Source: Bacillota bacterium (lineage in GTDB: Bacteria; Bacillota_B; Desulfitobacteriia; Desulfitobacteriales; Desulfitobacteriaceae). Taken from it: 13,010 bases of DNA. The notes under the pieces are model-generated. The model saw only the letters and a program-made list of their open reading frames with translations, was not told the origin of the DNA and did not search any database. The stretch covers positions 1 through 13,010 of the forward strand of contig JAJYAS010000028.1 of NCBI GenBank assembly GCA_021779415.1, in the 5' to 3' direction. Below, one piece after another: positions 1 through 6,663 of the stretch; the stretch's first letter is position 1; every line of letters starts with the position of its first letter. Position numbers and translations under genes: made by a program.

Positions 1-1431
1 TAACAGACGACCCGCTAACAAAACCGCTCCAATCCACAGAAACAGTGGCGCAATAAAGGCCTCATAATGAATGGACGTCGTCGTTAACCCTTCCGGGGCT
101 AAAACGATCTGATACCCACTACTCGCTGTTCTCCAATACTCCAGCACGGAAATTGAAAGCACGATGACATCTATATAAAGCCGTTGCCAAGGTGGCTTTC
201 CAGTCCTTCGTCCCACAACCCTTTGAGCCGAGGCCACTGTGGAATGTCGGATTTCCGACCAAGCGGGATACAGAATTGCAAAAAAAGCTAAAAGAAAACC
301 AACCCCAGCAGCCCCTAAGGTCCATATAAGACCACTGCTACCCAGTAAGGTATTGAGTGGTGCGAACGATCTGGTTATTAAGGCGGCAAGCATAAGCCCT
401 GCTAGCACCCCACCAATCGCTACAATTAACGCTTCAACCGCTTGCAAGCGTAAAATTGTCTTAACTGCAGCGCCCCGTATCTGGAGTAACGCTTGTTCCT
501 TACGCCGGCGTTTCTTGCCTGAAGACGCCACCGACAGCGTGAGCAAGATTGCCAAGATTGCACCGGGCAACCCTAAGAAGAGAAAGAGTAGCCTTGAATA
601 GGCGGCATCCGCTTGCACACTGCCAAGACGTGCTGCAATATTATTACCTACGATTCCTTTGCCCACAATCCGAACTTCTAGATTCTTGGCCATTTGTTGC
701 ACGGTTTGATGGGCTGCACTTGGATCTGGTGGCAAAGCATGCGTAATCCTGACATGCAGTTGGGTATGCACGGTGTCCGGACGCACCGCTGCCTGAGGGT
801 CGAAAATTGAGTGCCACTGTTCCGTCGGAAGTAGCAAGACATTATCCGGGGGAGCCTGGGGTGCCGCCCCCGGTGGGAGCCCTATGGCCTGAAAGAGGGA
901 ATCGACGTTAGGCAGATCGACGACACCGTCGATTTTGAGATCATACGTCGGTACGCCCGGGCGTTGAATCGTTACTGTATCTCCGGGCTTAACGTGCAAA
1001 TTGGAGGCTGTTTGCTGAGCAATCAGAACCCCCTGGTTAGCCCCCAGCAAATGACGAACCTCATCCGGGAATTGAGCACGATACTTCGGACTAATACCCA
1101 ATATTTGCCCTGCGCCCGTTGTTTGAACACTCCCACCCGTTTTGGCCGTCAACCCGCTGACCTCCGCATACCCTACTTCTTCTAGGGCCGTAGGGGCTGC
1201 CGACTGGGTGATGGCATCTTTAACAAGCTGAGCATCTGTAGAGTGCGAAAGCAGAACTTGCCAATCAACCGGTACATCTTTGACAGCATATTGGGTCATT
1301 GTCGCCGCACCAGAAGCAATAAACGTACCGATCGAAGCCAATAGAGCAACCGTGAGGGACACTCCCAGGATGGCTCCTACCAAGCGTCCAAAACGATGAG
1401 TTAAAATCCCCTTCAACCACGTCATGATCAT
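1..1431 (-). CDS. FtsX/MacB-type ABC transporter permease (C-terminus beyond the left edge)
   Basis: This is the permease of an ABC system that probably works on lipids, lipoproteins, peptides or drugs at the membrane (MacB/LolC/FtsX family, type VII). The reading frame is open for 477 codons and runs off the window. A first membrane helix lies at about residues 17-39. A large extracytoplasmic MacB-like domain follows (about 40-280), then helices at about 281-301, 331-353 and 368-390, and a further hydrophobic stretch at 457-477. The basic loop after the second helix (KKRRRKEQALLQIRGA, 306-321) is typical of FtsX-domain proteins. The ATG at 1431 has GGAGG 7 nt upstream and overlaps the stop of the preceding ATPase gene as ATGA, implying translational coupling. 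A second in-frame ATG at 1425 is possible but worse spaced. Family members of this layout are often about 800 residues or more with two FtsX domains, so perhaps half is missing here. The substrate cannot be told. Confidence 0.88.
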   Translation of the reverse strand, partial: MIMTWLKGILTHRFGRLVGAILGVSLTVALLASIGTFIASGAATMTQYAVKDVPVDWQVLLSHSTDAQLVKDAITQSAAPTALEEVGYAEVSGLTAKTGGSVQTTGAGQILGISPKYRAQFPDEVRHLLGANQGVLIAQQTASNLHVKPGDTVTIQRPGVPTYDLKIDGVVDLPNVDSLFQAIGLPPGAAPQAPPDNVLLLPTEQWHSIFDPQAAVRPDTVHTQLHVRITHALPPDPSAAHQTVQQMAKNLEVRIVGKGIVGNNIAARLGSVQADAAYSRLLFLFLGLPGAILAILLTLSVASSGKKRRRKEQALLQIRGAAVKTILRLQAVEALIVAIGGVLAGLMLAALITRSFAPLNTLLGSSGLIWTLGAAGVGFLLAFFAILYPAWSEIRHSTVASAQRVVGRRTGKPPWQRLYIDVIVLSISVLEYWRTASSGYQIVLAPEGLTTTSIHYEAFIAPLFLWIGAVLLAGRLL

Positions 1432-2090
1432 ACAACGACCTCCAAAACACCATGGTTCATGTGCCAAAGTTTTTTCATGCGCTCCGCTATGGCTAGATCG
1501 TGGGTTGCCACCACAAGGGCGGTTTCCGTTCCCTTAAGTGAGTTAAGCAGAACATCCAATAAATGTTGGGCGGTCGGATGATCCAGTTGCCCTGTAGGTT
1601 CGTCGGCTATAATAAGCTTGGGCCGCGAGGCCAAAGCCCGAGCCACCGCCACTCGTTGGGCCTGACCGCCGGAAAGCTCCTCAGGAAGCTTCTCTGCAAT
1701 GACCCGTAGGTTAATTCGCTCCAAAGCTTCCAAAGCAGCCTTACGAGCTTCTGCACCCTCAACTTGTCCTAAGAGCAAGGGCAGTTCTACATTTTCCACA
1801 GCCGTCAGTTGGGGCAATAAACTTGGCATCTGAAACACAAAGCCCAGTTGTTGCGGACGCAACCTTTCGAAGGTTCCTAGGCCAGGCCATGAAATGCTCC
1901 CCGAAGTCGGTCTATCTAACCCCCCTATGAGGTGCAACAAAGTAGACTTACCACTCCCAGAGGATCCCACCAAAGCAATACGATCCCCTGGAAAAACAGA
2001 ACATGTTGCCTCAGAAAGTGCCGTCTCCAAAATCCCCCCACGAGTATAGGTTCTTCCCACGTTTTCCACTTGAACAAGTCTTTCAGACAT
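1428..2090 (-). CDS. ABC transporter ATP-binding protein, LolD/MacB type
   Basis: This is a cytoplasmic ATPase of 220 residues that powers the adjacent FtsX-like permease. All nucleotide-binding motifs are present: Walker A GSSGSGKST (42-50), Q-loop FVFQ (84-87), signature LSGGQAQR (139-146), Walker B LIIADEP (159-165) with the catalytic Glu, a D-loop around GQLD (167-170), and the H-loop His197. The ATG at 2090 is chosen over an upstream in-frame start at 2135 because GGGAGGG lies 9-10 nt before it, and because the longer form would overlap the previous gene by about 50 nt instead of 8. The gene ends in an ATGA overlap with the permease gene. It is the second of two adjacent, non-identical ATPases, and of the two it has the more canonical signature motif. 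Confidence 0.92.
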   Translation of the reverse strand: MSERLVQVENVGRTYTRGGILETALSEATCSVFPGDRIALVGSSGSGKSTLLHLIGGLDRPTSGSISWPGLGTFERLRPQQLGFVFQMPSLLPQLTAVENVELPLLLGQVEGAEARKAALEALERINLRVIAEKLPEELSGGQAQRVAVARALASRPKLIIADEPTGQLDHPTAQHLLDVLLNSLKGTETALVVATHDLAIAERMKKLWHMNHGVLEVVV

Positions 2091-2748
2091 GAGCGACAAC
2101 CCTCCCATCAGCCAATCGCACGATACGGTCAGCATGGGCCGCCAAAGCTTCGCTGTGGGTGGTGATCACAGCTGCCCCACCTTGAGCCTTATGCCTTGCA
2201 AACAGGTCTAAGATTTGTCGTTCCGTTTCTGCATCTACTTCACTGGTAGGCTCATCAGCTAAAAGAATTTTAGGGTGATTAGCCATGGCGACCGCTAGAG
2301 CAGCCCGAGCACTCTCTCCCCCAGATATCTGACTGGGCAGGGCCTGACGTCGGGGTCGCAAGTGAACCAGATCCAGTAATTCCAACAATCGTCGTTCATT
2401 CACCTTACGTCCTAACTGCATCTGCAAACGAATGTTATCTTCCACGGATAAATGGTAAAACAAGTTCTCCGATTGACGCACAATCCCAATCTCAGCTGAG
2501 CGAATCACTGCCCGCTCCGCTTCTGCTCGACGTGTAATTCGCCTGCCTGATACCTCAACATACCCACCGTCCGGTTCATCTAAGCCGGATAAGCAAGCTA
2601 ACAGGGTCGACTTTCCACTCCCTGAAGGTCCCATCACCGCGACGATCTCTCCTGAATCCACATGGAAATTAACTCCTCTCAAAGCTAACGTTTCTTCTTC
2701 CTCGTTGTGATAGAAGCGGTAAATGTCGAAGGTTTCGATAACTCGCAT
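2083..2748 (-). CDS. ABC transporter ATP-binding protein with divergent signature motif
   Basis: This 221-residue ABC ATPase belongs to the same operon. It has Walker A GPSGSGKST (40-48), Q-loop Gln92, Walker B ILLADEP (161-167), D-loop SEVD (169-172) and H-loop His198. The signature reads ISGGESARAALAVAMA from residue 141, where the usual form is LSGGQ.QRVAIARAL, so the invariant SGG is kept but the following Gln is Glu and the helix is altered. The ATG at 2748 follows the lipoprotein stop by one base (TAATATG), and GGAGG inside the end of that gene supplies the ribosome-binding site. The longer frame starting at 2817 would lie inside the lipoprotein gene and is rejected. It may form a heterodimer with the product of 1428-2090, or each may homodimerise. 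The sequence does not decide between these. Confidence 0.9.
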   Translation of the reverse strand: MRVIETFDIYRFYHNEEEETLALRGVNFHVDSGEIVAVMGPSGSGKSTLLACLSGLDEPDGGYVEVSGRRITRRAEAERAVIRSAEIGIVRQSENLFYHLSVEDNIRLQMQLGRKVNERRLLELLDLVHLRPRRQALPSQISGGESARAALAVAMANHPKILLADEPTSEVDAETERQILDLFARHKAQGGAAVITTHSEALAAHADRIVRLADGRVVAHV

Positions 2749-2749
2749 A

Positions 2750-3379
2750 TTACCTCCACCGGAAGCTGCCGGACATTTTATTCCACTGGTCAATATTATC
2801 CGCTCCCAGGGGAGCACTTAACGTTAACGCAGCCATTTCTCCATTTTTAGTAAATAAATATTGATTATTTTCTAAACGATCCTGTTTCCCGGTCACCGAA
2901 TCCGGCACAGAATTCTCTTCATAGGATATAACCACCGCCGCTCCTCCAGGCAAAGTTACATTCTTAACGCTTGTTACCTTGACAGCCCGGCCCTTGGCCT
3001 TCAACTCCGCAACTTGGCTCTTGTTGACACTATCAAGTGTGGGTGGAGAAGAAACGTTAGTAACAACAACCTGCACACTGTTCAGCTTATCCTTAAAGCT
3101 AACATCGCTCCCCTTGGCTGTTCTGGCCCATCCTTCCGGTACGTCAAGCGAATACCTCCCAGCCTGTGAAACGTAGTTTACAAACTGTTGGTTGTCAGGA
3201 ATATCTCCCGCGGGACTGGGTTGAGTGCCTGCCACTTGGTTCGTTCCACCCGCTTGTTGGGATTGTTGGGCTGAACCCGAACTGTTGGTTGAGGCAGTAC
3301 TATTCGTTCCACACCCACTAACTACGGCCACTAAGACCAGGACCGTGGCCAAGGCTATAGACAATCTTAGTTTTGACAT
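2750..3379 (-). CDS. Lipoprotein with PsbP-like / DUF1795-like domain
   Basis: This is a 209-residue predicted membrane-anchored lipoprotein and the first gene of the ABC operon. The signal peptide has a hydrophobic core (about 6-21) and a lipobox VSGC, with Cys23 as the acylation site. A Ser/Thr/Gln/Asn-rich linker to about residue 60 follows. The rest is a compact domain (about 65-209) with the pattern GRYSLDVPEGW, then alternating beta strands, and a SFRWR end. That pattern is typical of PsbP-like or DUF1795-type lipoproteins, which are widespread in Firmicutes and of poorly known function. The ATG at 3379 has GGGAGG about 10 nt upstream. Its position one base before the first ATPase gene suggests it serves the transporter, perhaps as an extracytoplasmic partner. 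This role is inferred. The family call rests on pattern recognition only. Confidence 0.8.
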   Translation of the reverse strand: MSKLRLSIALATVLVLVAVVSGCGTNSTASTNSSGSAQQSQQAGGTNQVAGTQPSPAGDIPDNQQFVNYVSQAGRYSLDVPEGWARTAKGSDVSFKDKLNSVQVVVTNVSSPPTLDSVNKSQVAELKAKGRAVKVTSVKNVTLPGGAAVVISYEENSVPDSVTGKQDRLENNQYLFTKNGEMAALTLSAPLGADNIDQWNKMSGSFRWR

Positions 3380-3421
3380 TGTTGGTAATCCTCCCTATAT
3401 CTGCATTTATTTTATTATCGC

Positions 3422-3451
3422 AAAAAGGACGGGGGTTCCGAGCACCCCCGT
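3422..3451 (-). terminator. Rho-independent terminator after the small ORF
   Basis: An 8-bp stem (3429-3436 with 3444-3451, ACGGGGGT/ACCCCCGT on the minus strand) with a 7-nt loop is followed on the minus strand by CC and five T residues (3426-3422). It lies 28 nt past the stop of the small minus-strand ORF and upstream of the lipoprotein operon, so it separates the two transcription units. Confidence 0.75.
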
Positions 3452-3478
3452 AAGCTCGTTCATCTAACGACTCACAAA

Positions 3479-3679
3479 TCAAACCAGTTTGTCAAATCTG
3501 TTTCCTAAATTGGCGGGATTGAGCGATTTTGTCCCTTTGGCGGATGGTTGGGCTTCAGCTAAGCGTTCACTCATACCTTCCTTTGCTTCTTCGCTCATAC
3601 TCATCTTAGTCGCCCTTGCAGTGTGGTTGATGGCTGTCATACTGGGCAGCATACTCCTAGCACCGATTGCTGTCATCAC
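3479..3679 (-). CDS. Small hypothetical protein (66 aa)
   Basis: I do not recognise this protein. It is 66 residues, Met/Ala/Ser-rich and moderately basic, with no signal peptide or membrane helix. A predicted helical middle (SEEAKEGMSERLAEAQ, 29-44) is followed by a tail ending NRFDKLV. The GTG at 3679 lies 9 nt after AAAGGAG. The ATG at 3676 (12 nt) would also do, and the ATG at 3688 sits directly on the ribosome-binding site. Support for a real gene is the ribosome-binding site, a terminator upstream (end of the neighbouring gene) and a strong terminator just downstream on the same strand. The opposite strand also carries an open frame (3489-3683) that is hydrophobic, but it has only a TTG start without a ribosome-binding site. 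Confidence 0.5.
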   Translation of the reverse strand: MMTAIGARSMLPSMTAINHTARATKMSMSEEAKEGMSERLAEAQPSAKGTKSLNPANLGNRFDKLV

Positions 3680-3753
3680 GTGATCCATCTCCTTTCTTCT
3701 AGAAGTTTAACCTTTGCTCGTTAAAGGATAATGAATTGAACATTAAAATTTCA

Positions 3754-3792
3754 TTAATAAATAAAGCCAAGCGAGGATAACCCTCACTTGGC
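3754..3792 (-). terminator. Rho-independent terminator of the NAGPA-domain gene
   Basis: An 11-bp stem (3782-3792 with 3766-3776, one G-T wobble) and 5-nt loop are followed on the minus strand by TTTATTTATT. It starts 24 nt after the stop codon at 3817. Confidence 0.85.
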
Positions 3793-3816
3793 TGACTAAT
3801 ATAATATAGTTGATCG

Positions 3817-4776
3817 TCACGGAGTCACAACAAAAGCGGTGGGAATATACCGTTCCCCAAAGATGTCCCAAAGCTTATTCTCAATTTTACCGTTATACAC
3901 GAGTTCTGAAGAAGAACCACCATCTAGATTGACAGCATTAACGGCATGGTAATTATTAAAGACGTTCATTAAATCCCTCAAAGTTGCCCCGATACTCCAA
4001 GTCGGTTGCCGACCATCAATCACCACAAAAATGACGGTTCCATCTGCCATCTGGCCTATCCCTGTCCTGGGGGCTATTCCCCACCCACCGTCTCCTGAAA
4101 TCATAGACTTACCATCGACAATAAGGTTCGGGCCAAAGGTTACCGCTTCACGAATGTTTTTCTCTTGTAATTGACTGGCTGTCATGTTGCCAATGATTAA
4201 TTTACCCTGATTATCAAATCCCACAATATTAACCGCTTGATTCTGAACATTATTGTGGACTAAGTTCCCCGCATGTACGGTTAACCCGTCTGGAAAGGCT
4301 CCATTTCCTTTACCATTGGGATCATAAAACCCTCCGGCATTAATTCCAGCTACTCCTCCCAGATCCTTGACAAGATCACTGACCCGTTCTCCCGTCACAC
4401 CAACTTGTTTCGTGACAGCCACTTTGACTCGTTTAGGATCTTTTATCAGCATCACTTTGCCTTTGAAGCTAGGGCCTTGAATGTCTTCAATTGTAATACC
4501 CGAACTCACATCCGTCACCTTGGTGCGAGCAATCGTGCTACTACTGCCGTTGATTCCCTGAGAATTATTAAGATTCATAATCCGATCGATTTCTGCCTGG
4601 GATAGAAAGGCTTTAACAACTTGGGGGTGTCGAGAGGTATAAACCGAGCCCACAGCCATTACTTTTAGAGACTGGAAAGGCCCCCAAAACAGGATGAATG
4701 GAGCAAGTATCACCACCAGAATGAGGTTGTATCCCAAAAAAGTCATAATTACCTTAAATCTTTTAGAACGCTTCAT
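3817..4776 (-). CDS. Membrane-anchored phosphodiester glycosidase family protein (NAGPA domain)
   Basis: This 319-residue protein has one N-terminal membrane helix (about 10-30, preceded by KRSKRFK), so the rest should face outside the cytoplasm. The NAGPA (DUF2233) domain covers about 105-319 and shows its hallmarks: NAGGFYDP (146-153), GPNLIVDG (215-222), PRTGIG (236-241), VVIDGRQ (251-257) and NLDGGSSS (283-290). Characterised relatives cleave phosphodiester-linked sugars, such as the mammalian uncovering enzyme and bacterial phosphodiester glycosidases. Bacterial members are often annotated as exopolysaccharide or cell-wall related. The substrate here is unknown. The ATG at 4776 is preferred because AAGGAGAGAG lies upstream, while the in-frame ATG at 4803 has none. 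A weak promoter candidate (TTGACT at 4828-4823, 16-nt spacer, TAAATG) overlaps that upstream ATG. The gene is apparently monocistronic, with its own terminator. Confidence 0.88.
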   Translation of the reverse strand: MKRSKRFKVIMTFLGYNLILVVILAPFILFWGPFQSLKVMAVGSVYTSRHPQVVKAFLSQAEIDRIMNLNNSQGINGSSSTIARTKVTDVSSGITIEDIQGPSFKGKVMLIKDPKRVKVAVTKQVGVTGERVSDLVKDLGGVAGINAGGFYDPNGKGNGAFPDGLTVHAGNLVHNNVQNQAVNIVGFDNQGKLIIGNMTASQLQEKNIREAVTFGPNLIVDGKSMISGDGGWGIAPRTGIGQMADGTVIFVVIDGRQPTWSIGATLRDLMNVFNNYHAVNAVNLDGGSSSELVYNGKIENKLWDIFGERYIPTAFVVTP

Positions 4777-4803
4777 TTTGAACTCTCTCTCCTTCTTTGG
4801 CAT

Positions 4804-5203
4804 TTATGATTTCACTGCAGAAAGTCAAAAAGCAATATAGAGAGAGCACGTTAAGCGGAATTTGCGTAAGCGAACGCAGACGATAAAGCGTTAAGCACGC
4901 CAATGGGACTTGTCCATGGATGGACTGATGCCGCGGTGCCATGGATGGCAAAGAGCGGCACATATGCAGTCATACATAAGGGTTTTAGCACGATAGTCTC
5001 CTGTGGAGAATATTGCCCGAGGCCAACCTGTCAAATTAAACCGAAGGCCGAGTGGATCGTAGCTTTAGCGGCAAGTGAGTAGCAAATGCAGCGTGTGCGA
5101 ACGGGCAAAATTGCTTTTGACCCTCATTCAAGGTTTTTGCAGTAAAATCATTTATACGTTTTTAGATTTTAGCATTCAAAGATTAAAAGGAGATTAAAAA
5201 CCA
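4804..5203. other. Long intergenic region with palindromes and short repeats
   Basis: No convincing protein gene is seen here. The block at about 4850-5110 is richer in G+C than its flanks and full of short symmetric elements. There is a hairpin TGCGT/ACGCA near 4863-4878 flanked by two direct copies of CGTTAAGC, and two copies of CCATGGATGG (4914-4923, 4939-4948). The second copy lies in a two-tier hairpin, GCCGC..TGCCA TGGA TGGCA..GCGGC (4930-4959). A hairpin TCTCC/GGAGA (4997-5009) follows. TTGCCCG (5013-5019) is complementary to CGGGCAA (5102-5108) and could close an about 96-nt structured element. It matches no riboswitch I know. After 5110 the DNA is AT-rich. It could be a dispersed repeat, a structured RNA or a decayed gene. 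Confidence 0.4.
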
Positions 5204-5278
5204 ATGTTGATTTTGTACCTTGCCCTCATTGAGGATGATTTCTTGTCAAGATTACCATGTGTAGCAGGAATATTTTAG
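5204..5278 (+). pseudogene. 24-codon ORF resembling a sigma-factor N-terminus (possible remnant)
   Basis: An ATG at 5204 with AAAAGGAG about 11 nt upstream opens a 24-codon frame, MLILYLALIEDD...CVAGIF, that ends at TAG. The opening residues resemble the start of a group of clostridial sigma-70-like factors (pattern MxxxYLxLI followed by acidic residues), after which the similarity stops. It may be the decayed 5' end of such a gene, a small peptide, or chance. The resemblance is from memory and is weak. Confidence 0.25.
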
Positions 5279-5368
5279 ATTAGCGTAGAAGGATTAAAGT
5301 TATGGACAAGATTGCTAACGAATATCTTGACTTCAAGCAACAAACGCTAAGTGTGGAGGAAGTATTGA

Positions 5369-6586
5369 GTGAAACTACAATCCCTTTCCAAATTAACACG
5401 CACCTACGTCTTGGCTTTGAGTTTAATTGCTGTCCTTACTTTTGCTATTTTCATTACTCTGCACCAAGTCATCTTAACCCAGACAGATAGCGCTCGCCTT
5501 GTAAATCTGAGCGGAAGTCAACGCTGGTTATCTCAAAAAGCATCCCTGCTCAGTGTCGAGCTTATACACAGTACAACTCCGGAGGAACGGGAGCTCTTAA
5601 GCCGTGATTTGAGCCTAACCATTGAGCAAATCCAAAACAATAATCAACAATTAGTTAAGGGAAGCCTAGATAAGCCACAGTATTTATCCCCTCAAATGAA
5701 GAGTATGTATTTTGATCCACCGATCAATTTGCAAGCACGCTTCGAACGTTTTACCTCGGAAGCCCTTGCCCTTTCCGAGGAACCCGCCCACTCACTTACC
5801 CCCAACAATCCTCATTTTACCTACCTTCTTCAAAATAAGGAGACCCTCTTAGAATCCCTCAACCAGATCGTCAATCAGTACCAAAAAGAAAGTGAAGACA
5901 AAATCAAGAGTCTTCAACTTTTAGTATCAATAAGTGGAGTCATTATCCTCCTTACCCTAGTTTTTCTGGGTCTAAATATCTTTCGTCCCCTGACTAACAC
6001 CCTGCTCAACGAGAGGGCCCAGCTGGAACAAGCAAATCAGGAATTAAGTTATCTATCGTCAATGGATGGGTTAACCGGTATAGCCAATCGCCGTCAATTT
6101 GATCAGTTCCTTGTACAAGTATGGTCCTTAGCATCACGAAAAAAAGAACCCATCACCTTAGTTATGTGTGACATTGACTTCTTTAAGGCTTATAATGATC
6201 ATTATGGGCACCTTCAAGGGGACGAATGTCTTAAGAAGGTCGCTACTGCCTTAAAGGAATCCGTGAAACGACAAGGTGATTTACTTGCTCGTTACGGCGG
6301 AGAAGAATTTGTTGTCGTTCTACCCAATACCGACGAGACTGGCGGGGAGCTGCTAGCAGAAGCGTTGCGCGCTAATGTCGAACATTTAGAAATCCCCCAT
6401 CTCTTTTCCTCCGCCGCACCTATGGTAACGATTAGTTTAGGGGTAGCCTTTCAATATGCTTCTCCTACAACTTTACCGGAACATTTAATTGCAGCAGCAG
6501 ACCAAGCCCTCTATCAAGCAAAACAAACCGGTCGTAACCGCTTAGTCTTGGCAAGAGGCTTTACGATGCCCTCAAGCGTCGTCTGA
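5369..6586 (+). CDS. Membrane-bound diguanylate cyclase (PilJ-like sensor + GGDEF)
   Basis: This 405-residue signalling enzyme makes cyclic di-GMP from two GTP. Membrane helices at about 13-33 and 184-203 bracket an extracytoplasmic helical domain. Its NLSGSQRWLSQKAS segment (46-59) resembles the PilJ/NarX-type sensor of type IV pili chemoreceptors and nitrate sensors. A short coiled linker follows (about 214-230, ERAQLEQANQELSYL). The GGDEF domain (about 230-396) has DGLTGIANRR (233-242), CDIDFFKAYND (267-277) and an active-site GGEEF (310-314). RQGD (301-304), five residues before GGEEF, fits the RxxD inhibitory I-site, so product feedback is expected. The GTG at 5369 has GGAGGA 8 nt upstream. 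A 62-codon frame starting at 5302 overlaps it in another phase. FprA follows 77 nt later on the same strand with no terminator seen between, so the two may be cotranscribed. Confidence 0.93.
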   Translation: MKLQSLSKLTRTYVLALSLIAVLTFAIFITLHQVILTQTDSARLVNLSGSQRWLSQKASLLSVELIHSTTPEERELLSRDLSLTIEQIQNNNQQLVKGSLDKPQYLSPQMKSMYFDPPINLQARFERFTSEALALSEEPAHSLTPNNPHFTYLLQNKETLLESLNQIVNQYQKESEDKIKSLQLLVSISGVIILLTLVFLGLNIFRPLTNTLLNERAQLEQANQELSYLSSMDGLTGIANRRQFDQFLVQVWSLASRKKEPITLVMCDIDFFKAYNDHYGHLQGDECLKKVATALKESVKRQGDLLARYGGEEFVVVLPNTDETGGELLAEALRANVEHLEIPHLFSSAAPMVTISLGVAFQYASPTTLPEHLIAAADQALYQAKQTGRNRLVLARGFTMPSSVV

Positions 6587-6663
6587 GCTTTCTCAAATCA
6601 GCCTTCAAATTCTAACGGTCTTAGATACTTTGAACAACCAAAACTATTCAGGAGGGATTATCT

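Noticed and set aside
239..746. Open frames on the plus strand opposite the permease
   Set aside because: They lie antisense to a continuous 477-codon FtsX-like frame with clear membrane helices and a coupled start. They have no ribosome-binding sites and no recognisable domains.
1265..1453. A 62-codon minus-strand frame at the ATPase/permease junction
   Set aside because: It is an out-of-phase reading of the permease start region. The true permease frame begins at 1431 with a good ribosome-binding site and an ATGA overlap.
3489..3683. Hydrophobic plus-strand frame (LILILVALAVWLMAVILGSILLAPIAV)
   Set aside because: It looks like a membrane peptide, but its start is TTG with no ribosome-binding site and no plus-strand terminator follows. 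The opposite strand has all the expected signals.
4763..4963. A 66-codon minus-strand frame upstream of the NAGPA gene
   Set aside because: It has no ribosome-binding site, an odd composition, and overlaps the true start region and the palindromic block.
4996..5003. CAGGAGAC on the minus strand, reminiscent of the cobalamin riboswitch B12 box
   Set aside because: The other conserved cobalamin-riboswitch elements around it are missing, and the match is explained by the small TCTCC/GGAGA hairpin.
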